Below, in pieces: positions 33,298 to 44,605 of a stretch of 64,000 bases of DNA. Origin of the DNA: Heliopora coerulea. Taxonomy: Eukaryota; Cnidaria; Anthozoa; Scleralcyonacea; Helioporidae. The position numbers and the translations under genes were made by a program. The DNA lies in contig JASJOG010000008.1 of assembly GCA_030142905.1 (NCBI GenBank), positions 2,046,001-2,110,000 on the forward strand, written 5' to 3'. Below the pieces are notes generated by a model, which was not told the origin of the DNA, made no database searches, and saw only the letters and a list, made by a program, of their open reading frames with translations. How positions within the stretch are numbered: position 1 is the stretch's first letter; each line of letters opens with the position of its first letter.

Positions 33298-34385
33298 CTA
33301 TCGTAAAATACTTATTGATTGTTCTACGTTAGAGATATTTGGACGATCATCCGGACAGACACTTCTACATGAACGGTATAGGGTGGATAACAGTCGATCT
33401 TTTAACGTATGACTGACTAATTTCATCACATAGCCAAAAGAGTAAACATCAGAAGAAGATGTTTGCGTTCCTCCGCCATTTCTCAACTCGACTGCCAGAT
33501 GTGGGTATTTTTCGTCGTAATATTTTTTTTCTTTTCCATCAAATATGGGGTAAGTTTTTCCTTCATTGGCCGCTGTTGCTTTTCCAAAGTCAACCAAAAC
33601 TCCGCTAAAAGAATTGCTTTCCTCTTCAATAACGATATTGTTGGATTTTATATCATTGTGTATTATGTTATGCTGATGAACATATTTTATTGCCATAGCA
33701 ATACAGTGTAGAATATTAATCCAGTGAGGTCTTATGGATGATCCAAGCAATCCACGGGCAAGTGCATCGTGCATTGTTGTAGAAGGACCCTTACCAATGC
33801 TGTGGAAAGTTGTAACAACCATGAATGGGATTGTTTCAAAACAAACACCGACAAGCAGGGGAAGGTTTGGATGACGCAACGTGCTTAGAATTCTTGCTTC
33901 TTTGGCGATCTCGTCTTTGTTTTGATGCTTGAACTGCTTTCTTGCAACATTTAATGAGCCATATTTGCCCCGACTACAAACACCAAACGTACCTTCCCCA
34001 ACTTTTTCAACGACAGAAATATCTGCCCTATTCAAGTGAGGCAGGTGATCACGCAATGAATTTGAATTTTGATTGCTCTCTGCCTTTTTCCAACGATAAT
34101 GAAAGTACACAGCATGCTTGTAGAAGCGATTTCTTTCTCGTTAAGCTGGCGAATTGTTTTTTCTTGATCTGCTGGATTAGGGACTTCATTCACAACAATC
34201 CTTTCATTACTATTAGTGCACGATGTTTCACTGGGAAAGGTGTGTTCGGGTTCCTCTTGTTGGTTTGTAGGCACTCTTGCTTTTATCTTTGCTGCCGCCT
34301 TTTTAGCTTTTCTACGGGCGGTAGTATTTCTTCGTCTGCTCTTCAACGAACGAGGGAAATGGGTCTTTTTTTCATTGTCTTCCAT
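33298..34385 (-). pseudogene. Protein kinase gene carried by EnSpm
   Basis: The catalytic frame (33298-34110, about 270 codons) has the complete kinase landmarks: glycine loop GEGTFG (38-43), Lys in VARK (58), helix-C Glu in AKEAR (71), catalytic loop HNDIKSNN (151-158), DFG (174-176), DVYSFG (221-226) and Arg in DDRPN (256). HND in place of HRD and the overall pattern suggest a tyrosine-kinase-like/TKL-type Ser/Thr kinase, but substrate cannot be read from sequence. The N-terminal extension (34032-34385) is in another frame: Met at 34385, a very basic segment with RRKAKKAAAKIKAR, then a Glu-rich part. A frameshift of one or two bases near 34110-34125 separates them, so this copy is probably broken at the N-terminus while the kinase domain is intact. 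Upstream of the transposase, same strand, about 460 bp apart. Confidence 0.8.
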
Positions 34386-34845
34386 TCCTTAGTTGGCCAG
34401 TAATATTTTAGTAATTTAACTTAACTTTTAAATGCGTACTGGACAGTACAGTTTAAATGCAACTTTATCTACACAGCATGTTTTTCATATTTGATTACTT
34501 ATTCCGGATGCAGCGCAATTGGCAACAATCAGCACCCTACACCTCTCAACCCTGCATGTTTATGAGGGGTAAAAGGTGGTCATGATTTGAGCAACAGACT
34601 ATGTTTAAGTTTACAACAACTGTCTCTTTCCCTCTCGTTTATAATTGTAACATATTGCTCTCTTACGTGTATTATACATTTTGAGTTGAAATGAGAAAGC
34701 AGTGATTGAAGAGCTTCTAAATTTGTCATTCATCAAGTATAACATTGAGGTATCTCAGATTTTGTCAGGCCAAATCCAAATTATGACAAATTTACACGCT
34801 TGCAGTGTTAGTTCCGATTAATATTCGCAAAGATCGCGTCCAATG
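34386..34845. other. Spacer between kinase and transposase genes
   Basis: No ORF or repeat recognised; would hold the 3' end of the transposase transcript and any promoter of the kinase. Confidence 0.4.
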
Positions 34846-37289
34846 TCAATTATTCATAGGTAATCCGATTAGTTCCGTCGTCGGCTTGAATGAAAAGCAC
34901 CAGAATGCATAGACTGGCCCAAAGTCCAAGATGCATTCCACCAGATGGCAATGGAGGTGCATATTAGGAGTTATGCAATCTTTTCCATACAAATCCTGTA
35001 CATTTTGGCAAAACTTCAGCAACTTTTCATCAGCTTCTTTTAAATCATTGGATGACACCACACGGGCACATATAACAAAACAAGCGAAGACAAAAAGCAT
35101 CCAGCAATCGTAATGCTCCTTTGGTAAAATATTTGCCAAGATATACGGTGAATATACCAGTGTCCAGTTTTTCCATTGGTCTGCAGTCATCCCTGCCGAG
35201 CCCGCTCTCATTTTATTTGGTATCCTACCAACATTTGGTGGTACCACAGTTTTATCGATACTCTCCTGAATGGTTTCAAGATCTTGTTCTTTCAAAATTC
35301 CAGTTTCTTTCCAAACATGGAACATGTTTTTTGCTGTTCCCAAGAGCAAATTGTGCATGGGATCAATAATCACAGATCTAATGGAATTGTAGTATGGTAA
35401 TCGCAACAGTTCCGTGTAGCGGGCACCATGCGCACTCTCGAGCTTTTTGCGTTCGCTAGGAGTCGAAGCTCTTAGAGTCTTTCGGGCATATTGACGATGA
35501 TTACTGTCATCTCTAGTAGGCCATGATTCTCTCAAAACCAGAAAAATCTGGTCTTTCTCCAAACCTGGACACTGGAAAATGTTTTAAGCACCTTGAGCAT
35601 CCTCTTGTTGCATTGTGCCCCATGAAGCCTGCAATTTTCCTAGCTGCTGGAATATCACAAGCTACACATATCAGCGCCACTCGTACAAATTTCATACTAA
35701 TCCATATTCCTTTCCATAATTGTAACAACTCATCGACGGCTGGTTTTAGAATCGAGTTAAGGTCGTGTTTTGGCTCGCCTTCTATCAAACCAATCAGCAT
35801 AACGTTTTCTCTTTTAAATCTTAGTTCTCTGGGCAAATTTGCAAATGCACAGTATATTGCTCCCACCGAACCAGGTGTGTGCTTGAATGGATTGAACCAA
35901 TCAACGTTCAACAACAAAGCGAAATTGTTAGGGTCTTTAAGAAATGGTTTTCCATCGTACATTTGAAACTCTTTCCATATTTTACCGTCATAAATGTCTT
36001 TCATAGCATCGTTGTCCTCAGCAAGAGTTTCCTTCCATTTTTCGCATTGCTGTACAAATTCGTTATTGCTGATAAATTTTTTTAACAATGTTGTCAGACT
36101 TTGATAGACATAAACTTTCCGAGGGTACCAAAAAAAGTTCCCTGACTTCGATCGCACTTTCTTCATCAATATTTCGCCACAAGGAGACCGTTTTCCAATT
36201 TGGGGATGCCTAGGCCATAAAACGTTCGAACATGTTTCACTTATTACGCGGCCGTCATGTAGAACTTTCGTACTCTGCTCCTTAGTATAAATTGCGTAAC
36301 ATTTTGGACAAACGGAGTAGGTCACAAATTCATTGCTATCTATTCCAACAATACTTTTGATGGTTCGTATGTTTATAGGAAATGTTTTTACTATTGATTT
36401 AATGAACACTGACCCAGAAAACTCTGCAAGCATTAGCAATAAGCCTCTAATAAATTTCAAAAGTGCTGTAATTGCAACACCGGATACACCATAGCACCGC
36501 TGCCATAGAAGAAGGAAAAGAGAGACCACTCGTATGACTGAACATGTGTCGCCAGTTGTTCCTGAACTTGCCTCTCTCTCGGTATGACTTGCTCCGAAAT
36601 CCACATTGATTTCTTCATCTTCCCACAATTCATATCCTTCACGATTACCCTTTGCGGTGTTATCTTCTATCTCGCTCTCATCGCTTTTCTCAAAAAATAC
36701 ACGGTCTTCTTCAGAAAAGACATTAAGACGCCTTCTCATTAGCACTTCATTATCAAATTGACTTTCGGCATCCTTGTCCATATGTAGACCCTCAGGTGTT
36801 GTCTCAAATTCTGAGGAAACCGTTTCTTCATCACAAAAAGGCAAAGTAGGACAATGTCTGCTGTGTTCGCCTAAAATATGTATTGAAAGAATGTGGATAA
36901 ATGTTAATTGTTTGTTTAGCTCAATTAAAATCCCTTTGCAATAGCTCACGTTTTAAAGAAGCAACTATCCTATTAATTAATTTAGCGCAATAAAAAAGTT
37001 CTCCCGACTCCAAGCATACTTTGTATGGCTTAAAATTCATATTTTCATAAACTTCAACAAAACAGCTTCGGTGCAGTCATGCTTTAAAATATTTTTAACG
37101 AGATGACTTCTTACCTTCGTAAACATCAATGCATTCATTGCTTTGACCGCGCCATTTCTTTTTACCAGCATCGTAGAACCGTTTCTTATGTTGCCGAAAC
37201 GTGGAATGGCTTACTGTTTGTTTGCAGTGCGCACAAAACCTTCTGCATCTACCTGTCTTGCCCATTTCACTTAAATGGAATTTTACCAA
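34846..37289 (-). pseudogene. EnSpm/CACTA transposase (spliced, one frameshift)
   Basis: Exon 1 (37116-37289) encodes MGKTGRC and CAHCKQTVSHSTFRQHKKR, a zinc-binding N-terminus typical of animal EnSpm transposases, and ends GAAG|GTAAGA. After an intron (36871-37115; acceptor CATATTTTAG) exon 2 continues in phase from 36870 with an acidic linker, then CPKCYAIYT, then the nuclease domain, including the family signature DPMHNLLLGTAKNM and NMHLHCHLVECILDFGP. Near 35530 the frame slips (GFER followed by out-of-frame ESWPTR), consistent with two bases lost in a GA run. Stop at 34846. Total about 720 residues. It would cut and paste CACTG-ended DNA; this copy probably cannot unless frameshifted. Confidence 0.85.
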
Positions 37290-37655
37290 TTCGTATCTTG
37301 ATGACTTAGAACAAGAAGAGTAGGGGTGAGAATGGAAAGTTAAGCGCTAGTAAACTAGTAAACAAAACTAGTAAACTCTAAACTTCATTTGATCAATGCT
37401 TAACCTAATAAATAGTTATCTCGGGCCACAGCTGTCACGAAACACTGACATTAACCATTACAAAATGTTCCTTTTCAAAGTTGTTTTTCAAGATTGCAGT
37501 TCCTGTCGGTTGTTACTGACCATCTTGCTTGACATCCGTCAGATGTGTAATGTAATTTAGGCGCTTAAGCACACCAGTTGGGTTTAAGTGCTCGCAGAGA
37601 CAACGAGAACATATTTCATACTTGGATTTTGCAGTCAACAGAAGTATTTGACATT
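37290..37655. promoter_or_regulatory. Divergent intergenic region of EnSpm
   Basis: About 370 bp between the starts of the transposase (-) and the second gene (+). By position it should hold both promoters. No certain TATA box; AACTAGTAAACAAAACTAGT at 37351-37370 is a short direct repeat. Confidence 0.35.
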
Positions 37656-38923
37656 ATGTCTGATCAGTCCGATTATGAACTCGATAGTTTTGACAATGAG
37701 ATCGAAACTGCGAATTCTAGCGCTTCTACTCTTGAAGACCAAACAGATGGTTGCAGAACGGAAACCATTACCGAAATGAACAGAATTCTTCAAGATATAC
37801 TCAAAGAGCAAATGGAGACAAACAGAGTAAGTTAACACAAACGATTATGTTAACATATAGTGTATAAACGTATTTCAATGCTTACTTGATTTATACAATT
37901 TAGAGGTTGGACGCGCAAAAAGAAGCACATGACCAGCTGTGTGCTTCAATGCAAGTTATGTCAGGAGCAATGGACACTTTGACGCGGAGAATTCTTGATT
38001 TTGAAAATGGAAGAATAGGATCAACCCACCAAAAACAAAAGAGAAAAGTTGGCGTGGATATCAAGGTTTGTGGAGCTATATTACAGTATTACAGGGGTTT
38101 CTTTCCGTTCATGATTTGTAACGCGAACCTTCAGTACAGGATATTTGGATAGAGTTGGAATAAGAAAAAGTTGATCGGTATCTCCAAAACAATAAGTTCT
38201 TGATCGTCTTGGAATGCTATAAAACCGACAGGGTCTTACATTGCCCATGAAGAAGGATGTGTTCAGATAAATCTAGGGTTTAACAAAGGGACATAACAAG
38301 CTGACTTCGTAAAGCCTCGGGTGTGAATAAAGCTAAAGCAACATGCAAGCTTTCGGTTGGAGTTCCTCCAAGGTTTAACGTGGCGAGTTTGATCTAGACA
38401 TATATATCTTGACAACAAGTTTAGACATACTTTTATTGCAAAGTTTAATATTCCTTAACTAATCTATAACATTCGTTAAATTATATCATAGTCTGATAGT
38501 ATTAACTCTGAATATTTGTGATTTATACTGTATCATTACTCAGTAAAAAAATCGAACAAAGTAGATCCAGTCATTTGATGCAATGAATGTTCAAATCATA
38601 TTGACATATACCGACATCTTTAATGGACCATGTCGGCAGCTGGTTTGCGTTGACCTCTATCAAGGTACTTTAGTGTGACAATATTTCCACTAATAGTTCT
38701 ATAACGTTTGTTAAATAGTGATATCACCCTTCATACATGAGGTATTTAGGATAATGCATAACCACGCAAATGTATTTTGGTGATAACATTGTCGTGCATT
38801 ATTTTTTCTAGAGTACTGTGAGATCGATTGTAAAACAGAAAGAGGAGCAAGATGGCGATGACGTATTTATAGTGGCTGAAAGGTACAGTCATAATGCAAT
38901 TTACTTTGCATCATACCGTATTT

Positions 38924-38950
38924 CCTCTATTTATCCCGCTTCCTGTACTT
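38924..38950 (+). repeat. pogo-type TIR remnant
   Basis: TACCGTATTTCCTCT matches the first 15 bp of the pogo element end at 56904, then diverges (ATTTATCCCGC). Likely a solitary end of a related non-autonomous element inside an intron. Confidence 0.45.
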
Positions 38951-39837
38951 AACCCACCGCACCCCTAAAAAGTCCAAAGTCTGGAGCGTTAAAAATTAAA
39001 TAAAACTCTACCTTCTATTAAGCACAAACCCTAAAGAGGTATTTATCTTCTTTAGCAAATGGATATGTTTTAATTTGGAACTAAGAGCACTATGCGGTAA
39101 TTTAAACTTTTTATCAAGATTTGCGTTCATTTAATTGATCTTTTCGATGAATAATCATTGGAAGAAGAAAGGTCTAAGAAGTAAGGAAAACATTTCCGAG
39201 ATATTACTTATGATAGCGTCGAGGAGATCTACGCAAAAACCAAGCTAATCCTTATTGATATCATCGAATTGAACTATGAGAGAAACAATATGAATTTTTC
39301 CCTTACAGTAGAGAGGATAAATGTTGGATTCTTTTATAACCATAATCTGTTTTATCTCATAAAATGACATTGAACTTTGTGCTACTAATCTTTGTCATTT
39401 GGGAGGAAGTTGAAAGACATTGTCAATCGTCAAAATTATGAATATAGAAAATTGTGAATTCCTAAAGAACTCGAAATTTGTAAATCTTTCGATCCCATGG
39501 ATGCTCTTATAATAATCCACAAATTAACTGTGAATGACAACTTTTTTGTCGATATCAAAATAAAAGTCTTCAAATAGGATATATTTTGTGTCTTTATATA
39601 GAATTGATTCGCCATCAAACATTGCAAAGATAAACAAGATCGCGAAAGAAGTTTTCATGACGGAAAAGAGCAGAGGAAACAATACAAGTTACGAAAAAGC
39701 AACCGGTTGGTAACAAAGCGAAAATAAAGGAAACTGTATTCAACAATTTTTCTTCAAAAACGTACTCTAGATTTCAGCATCGATATAGTTCTACGTTGTA
39801 TATAATAAGAAGGTTACCGAATTGAAACCAAATTTCA

Positions 39838-41290
39838 GATTGTCCCTTTGAAGCAATTAATATTATTTAAGCTTATTAATGTAGAGTATTTATCAAACAC
39901 AAACTTAAGTTAATCATAATGCATTGGTTCGATTATTCGTTAATTTAAAGTATTTAAGCTTATTGGTATTGTGTGTTTATCAAACTCAAATTTCAGTTAA
40001 TCATAATGCATTGGTAACAGTCTGGTTCGTGTCCTGATGTTTCGTTTTAATGCACACAGATTGCCCATTGCTAATAATTTAAATTATTTAAACTTACTGA
40101 TATTGCGTATTTATCAAAATCAAACCTAAGTTAATCATAATGCATTGGTAGCAGTCTGGTTCGTGTCCTGATGTTTCGTCTGAATGCACAGATTGCCCAT
40201 TGCTAATAGTTTAAATTATTTAAGCTTACTGATATTGCCTAATTATCAAAATCAAACTTAAGTTAATCATAATGCATTGGTAGCAGTCTGGTTCGTGTCC
40301 TGATGTTTCGTCTGAATGCACACAGATTGCCCATTGCTAATAATTTAAATTATTTAAACTTACTGATATTGCGTATTTATCAAAATCAAACATAAGTTAA
40401 CCATAATGCATTGGTAGCAGTCTGGTTCGTGTCCTGATGTTTCGTCTGAATGCACACAGATTGCCCATTGCTAATAGTTTAAATTATTTAAACTTACTGA
40501 TATTGCGTATTTATCAAAATCAAACTTAAGTTAATCATAATACATTGGTAGCAGTCTGGTTCGTGTCCTGATGTTTCGTCTGAATGCACACAGATTGCCC
40601 ATTGCTAATAATTTAAATTATTTAAACTTACTGATATTGCGTATTTATCAAAATCAAACTTAAGTTAATCATAATGCATTGGTAACAGTCTGGTTCGTGT
40701 CCTGATGTTTCGTCTGAATGCACACAGATTGCCCATTGCTAATAGTTTAAATTATTTAAGTTTACTGATGTTGCATAATTATCAAACTCAAACTTAAGTT
40801 AATCATAATGCATTGGTAACAGTCTGGTTCGTGTCCTGATGTTTCGTCTTAATGCACACAGATTGCCCATTGCTAATAATTTAAATTATTTAAACTTACT
40901 GATATTGCGTATTTATCAAAATCAAACCTAAGTTAATCATAATGCATTGGTAGCAGTCTGGTTCGTGTCCTGATGTTTCGTCTGAATGCACACAGATTGC
41001 CCATTGCTAATAATTTAAATTATTTAAGCTTACTGATATTGCCTAATTATCAAACTCAAACTTAAGTTAATCATAATGTATTGGTAGCAGTCTGGTTCAT
41101 GTCCTGATGTTTCGTCTGAATGCACACAAATTGTCCATTCCCAATAATTTAAATTACTTGATTTTATTCTTGTACACTTTTCAACCAAGTTTTAACCTAA
41201 GGTAATCATAATGTAGAGACAGCAGCATGGCTCGCGTCCTAGAGTTTCATCTGAATTGATACAGATTTTCCATTACAAATAGTTTACGTT
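39838..41290 (+). repeat. 134-bp satellite array in EnSpm intron
   Basis: The phrase TTGCCCATTGCTAATA recurs at 40061, 40193, 40327, 40461, 40595, 40729, 40863 and 40997 and in weaker form at 41131: a spacing of 134 bp (132 once, where a CA is lost). Units carry TAATCATAATGCATTGGTA and CTGGTTCGTGTCCTGATG. Flanking half-degenerate units at both ends suggest amplification from the middle. About ten copies, AT-rich. Confidence 0.95.
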
Positions 41291-41765
41291 GGTCTAATTT
41301 AACGATGCACAGTATTCAATCAAGCTTAACCCCTTCCTCTCTGAAACAATCCCCATTGACGAGTAAAGTCGTCTAGTGCTGGACAGAGTAAAATACTGAA
41401 GTCTGCTTCTGACCTTAAAGAGCAAAAACACATTGCAGTGATTGTTAGTTAAATAGTTGATCAATTAATAACCAAACCAACGTTTTTCTAGGGTTTCATT
41501 TTGCGCTACATTTTCTTTCTAAATTTCTGTTTTTAAATTCAGATGCTGTAAAAATTCATTTTCGCTCAATTAAGAAGGTTACGAACAATCCTCTTACTCC
41601 GAACAAGAAAAGAAAGATGTGCATGCGGAGCAGGAGAGAAAGAGTGAGGATTTTTTATTTCTTTCTTCTCACATTTTATGAAATAGCAATCAACAAGCTC
41701 TTTGAAATTTTTTATGCCTATCCTAATATAACCACATATCATTGGTGAACCAGTTTTTGAATAGA

Positions 41766-41818
41766 ACTATTTATTTATTTATTTATTTAATTATTCATTT
41801 ATTTATTTATTTATATAT
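41766..41818. repeat. (ATTT)n microsatellite
   Basis: Imperfect ATTT tandem repeat directly before the acceptor of the last exon of the EnSpm second gene; it may serve as its pyrimidine-rich tract. Confidence 0.85.
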
Positions 41819-42372
41819 TTTATTAGTTGTTGGAACGAAGAAGAAATGAGGCAACTGAAGAGGAATTTCAGCGATATGGAAAAAGGCTGGAAATTGCCTA
41901 TATGTCGGAAGATGAAGACGATGAAGATGGCAACGGTTGGCGTCATCTGAAGCTGGAATGGAGGGCAGATGAAATAACAAAATTTTTCAGTACTCTTGAT
42001 AGCAGAATAATGGAAAAGAAAAAACTGCACATGTCTGAGCGTACCAAACGGATATCAGTTGGAACATCATCGAAGAAAGCACCTAGGGATGTTCCGTAAT
42101 GGGCACTTAAGCCTAGAGATGATAACCAGAATCAAGGTGTAAGGCATGGAATTCGAGAAGCAAGAAATGAAAGAACGCCAAATAGCAGAAGAGGTCGCGG
42201 CAGAGTTCGAATGCGTGGAGGAAACAATACACTCCTTACTAGTAACTCAAACAGAACTCAAAGAAGTCAGCAGCTACGTTGCACCGCTCGCAGAGAAATA
42301 AACTTGTCACATTCAGACGTTCTAAATGCAGTAATGGATAAGACGCATTTACAGAAACCAGTCATTCATTAG

Positions 42373-43920
42373 CATAAACAATTAGGAATGTATTTTGAGA
42401 AACTGGTTATGAAGAGAGCTTTAATTATGGAAGGAATGTGATAATCAATGAAAAGATATTCGATAATTAATGTTTGCAGAAGCACTCCATTCATGAATAT
42501 TAAGATAAAATTGTAAAGTTATTGATCCGGAACATAGTTAACTATCCTGCTCGTCATACACGTAAAGCACTCAATCACAACAGGGTCAATTTTCATAACA
42601 AGGACTTATTTGCAATACTATTAGAGTTTCAATGCAATTCTCAAATAACCAGCTTCTCTCTTAAACATACAAGAAAACCTTTAAAAAGTTGCTATTTATT
42701 ATAAGGGGTTTTAAGAGTTTCTAGTTTTCATATTGTTATTCGAATACAATTATCTCGGCTGCCTAGACAGTATATAAATGCAAACGAGTTAATATTAATT
42801 GGTCAACATTCAGAGAAATCTATAAAATTGAGTGAAGTTTCCTATATTTATGTTGTATGTTTCTTTGGTTATATAAATATGAATAACAATGCAAGTACTT
42901 GGGAGCAAAACTATTTTGCTTTGACATTTATAGCTGTCTCACCGGTTTATACTCTATAAATATAAACACCTTATTTTTGCCCATGCAAACCTAACCTAGC
43001 TGAATTTCAACTGTTTGATGCCAAGTTTATTTTTGTCTTTAGTTTACTAATTGTTATATGTATTAGGATATAATTATAGAAAGTTCATTTTGCCTTAAGT
43101 CTATGTGAACCATTGTAGCCAGGGAAAAATTAGTAAAGACCGTCCGTGACAGGAAGGAGTGAAGGTTAAATAAAAATCAATCACCTACTAAAAATATTCG
43201 AGACCCCAGAGCCCAGATCGAGCAGGCTGTATGACGTACGTCCACATTTGGGTTTGGATCTTCCTGGGATATGCTTTACAAAAAATTTTTAGAACTCTTA
43301 AGTTTTCGCAAGGAAATGTTCGACTATCATGAAGAGGAAGATGGGAAGACAGGAAATAAAACTTCAGACTAAGTGCAAAAACTGTAAAGTAACAGGTTTT
43401 ATTTTCGTCTTGTATCATTAAAAATTCATCCAGCGTAGTGAAGTTGAATCTGCCAGATTGATTTATGGCAACGCTTGCGTTCTGGGCTGATGTTTTAGGT
43501 TAGGCCTAGGTGGGCCCGCTTCTGGCTACTCGACTGATCAAGATAGTATTATGTCGTTCCATTATATGCGGTACTTACCAGAAATATTCGAATAAAGCAC
43601 GTCTGTCATAAAATGTCTGTTTCCTTATGAAATAATCTTTGGTGTATTTTGAACCCTGCTGGCTATGTTGTATGCTTTACATGAAAACTAAGCGATGCAT
43701 CAACTTAATAGCTATTTTTTCTTTTGAAAAAATAATTCGTGTGCCTGCATGTAAAGGAAATTTTCTATCAATATATTTTAATCTTATATTATATATTTTT
43801 AATTTCGAAAACCGACTTCTACTGTGGTAAGAATCATATAAAACGATACTCTGCAAATATAAAAGCAGAGCATTAAAGACAAAGTTTTGCCAATTTAATG
43901 AATTCCACATCTACAAGAGT
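42373..43920. other. EnSpm 3' region, no gene
   Basis: AT-rich sequence; short ORFs only. Confidence 0.4.
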
Positions 43921-44175
43921 AGCTTATGTAAATATTCAGACCATATTCGGAGATACATTCCATGATATCTTCAACACTAATTTTGCAATCGTATTCGAAT
44001 ATATTCTTATATCGGAATATCAAAAGTGTTTTATTCCGACATATTCAGAACTTGAATATCGATAATATTCCAAGATATTCAGATGGCAATATTTGTGAAT
44101 ACGTCTGAATATCAGGAATATTCAAAACACTATTCAGACGTATAGACATCGGAATATCGGCCTTTTCATGCAGTG
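43921..44175 (-). repeat. Right TIR and GAATATTC subterminal repeats of EnSpm
   Basis: Dense repeats of ATATTC, GAATAT and TTCAGA in both orientations run to the terminal TTTTCATGCAGTG. CACTA transposases typically need such subterminal motifs; GAATATTC is itself palindromic. Confidence 0.7.
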
Positions 44176-44332
44176 TTCCGTTCGCAGAACTTGTATTTTA
44201 AAGCTACTCGATTCAGACGTACCTGTGATTGCGTAGCTCAGGCAAGTAGTTGCCAGAACGTGAAAAGTCTTGAGATTTATACAAATTGGCATCTATTCAA
44301 CTTCAGCGAAGAATGTCGTTTTAATACACTTA
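44176..44332 (+). repeat. Dispersed repeat copy A, segment 4
   Basis: TTCCGTTCGCAGAACTTGTA and GTTGCCAGAACGTGAAAAGTC match 56371-56464. It is the piece between the EnSpm and Harbinger 1 insertions; the last 60 bp before Harbinger 1 are absent from copy B. Confidence 0.75.
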
Positions 44333-44590
44333 AGGCTGGTTTCCATATAATCGTCCCGATCGTTCCGATCGTCCCAAAACGTAACAGACGATCGAGACGA
44401 TCATATGGAAACACTGCCTAGGCGATTGAGACGACCCGGACGATTGGGACGATCGCGATCGCTTGGATCACCAGCAATTTTATCCGGACGATTGGGGCGA
44501 TCGAAAAAAATAATTAGCGATCATATGGAAACCACTTTCGCTCGACCGGGGCGATCGTATTTATCCCAGAATGCAACAGAATTCATAGTT
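44333..44590 (+). repeat. Left TIR and GACGATC subterminal repeats
   Basis: After the terminal 20 bp, the words CGATCGTCC, GGACGATT, GGGACGATCG and GCGATCG occur about a dozen times in both orientations; the right end (54190-54267) has the same words. ATATGGAAAC also recurs at 44403 and 44524. They are good candidates for MADF/transposase binding sites (inference). Confidence 0.8.
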
Positions 44591-44605
44591 TGTACTATTT
44601 CCACG

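Larger units (their letters stand above)
37656..42372 (+). pseudogene. EnSpm second gene (TNPA-like accessory protein)
   Basis: Exons with consensus splice sites that join in phase: 37656-37826 (MSDQSDYELDSFDNE...), 37904-38065 (RLDAQKEAHDQLCASMQ...), 38812-38882 (STVRSIVKQKEEQDGDD...), 39602-39709 (IDSPSNIAKINKIAKEV...). The last exon, 41827-42372, has a helical acidic segment (RLEIAYMSEDEDDEDGNGW) and an Arg/Gly-rich tail (RRGRGRVRMRGGNN), with an in-frame TAA at 42097-42099 and a final TAG at 42370-42372. Exon 4 to exon 5 does not join in phase at either visible donor, so an exon is missing or the copy is decayed. No enzymatic domain; coiled-coil and acidic regions suggest a DNA- or transposase-binding partner. 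The intron 39710-41826 contains the 134-bp satellite. Confidence 0.6.
31395..44175. mobile_element. 12.8-kb EnSpm/CACTA transposon with kinase gene
   Basis: Termini CACTGCATGAAAA at 31395 and its inverse TTTTCATGCAGTG ending 44175. The inverted similarity extends about 50 bp (GTCTATACG, GTCTGAATA). CACTR ends and 2-3-bp targets are the EnSpm/CACTA hallmark; the flanks here are TT (31393-31394 and 44176-44177). The paralogous repeat copy B reads straight through at 56361-56380 (CAAAACAATTCCGTTCGCAG), i.e. an unoccupied site. Contents in order: a MITE, a protein kinase gene (-), the EnSpm transposase (-), a divergent second gene (+) with a satellite in an intron, and subterminal GAATATTC-rich DNA. 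Confidence 0.85.

Noticed and set aside
39838..41290. Regularly spaced repeats considered as a CRISPR array
   Set aside because: Units are 134 bp head-to-tail without unique spacers, in a eukaryotic intron: a satellite.
44405..44605. N-terminal 67 codons of the MADF-BESS ORF
   Set aside because: They translate the GACGATC subterminal repeats (RRLRRPGRLGRSRS-like); the Met at 44606 is a better start.
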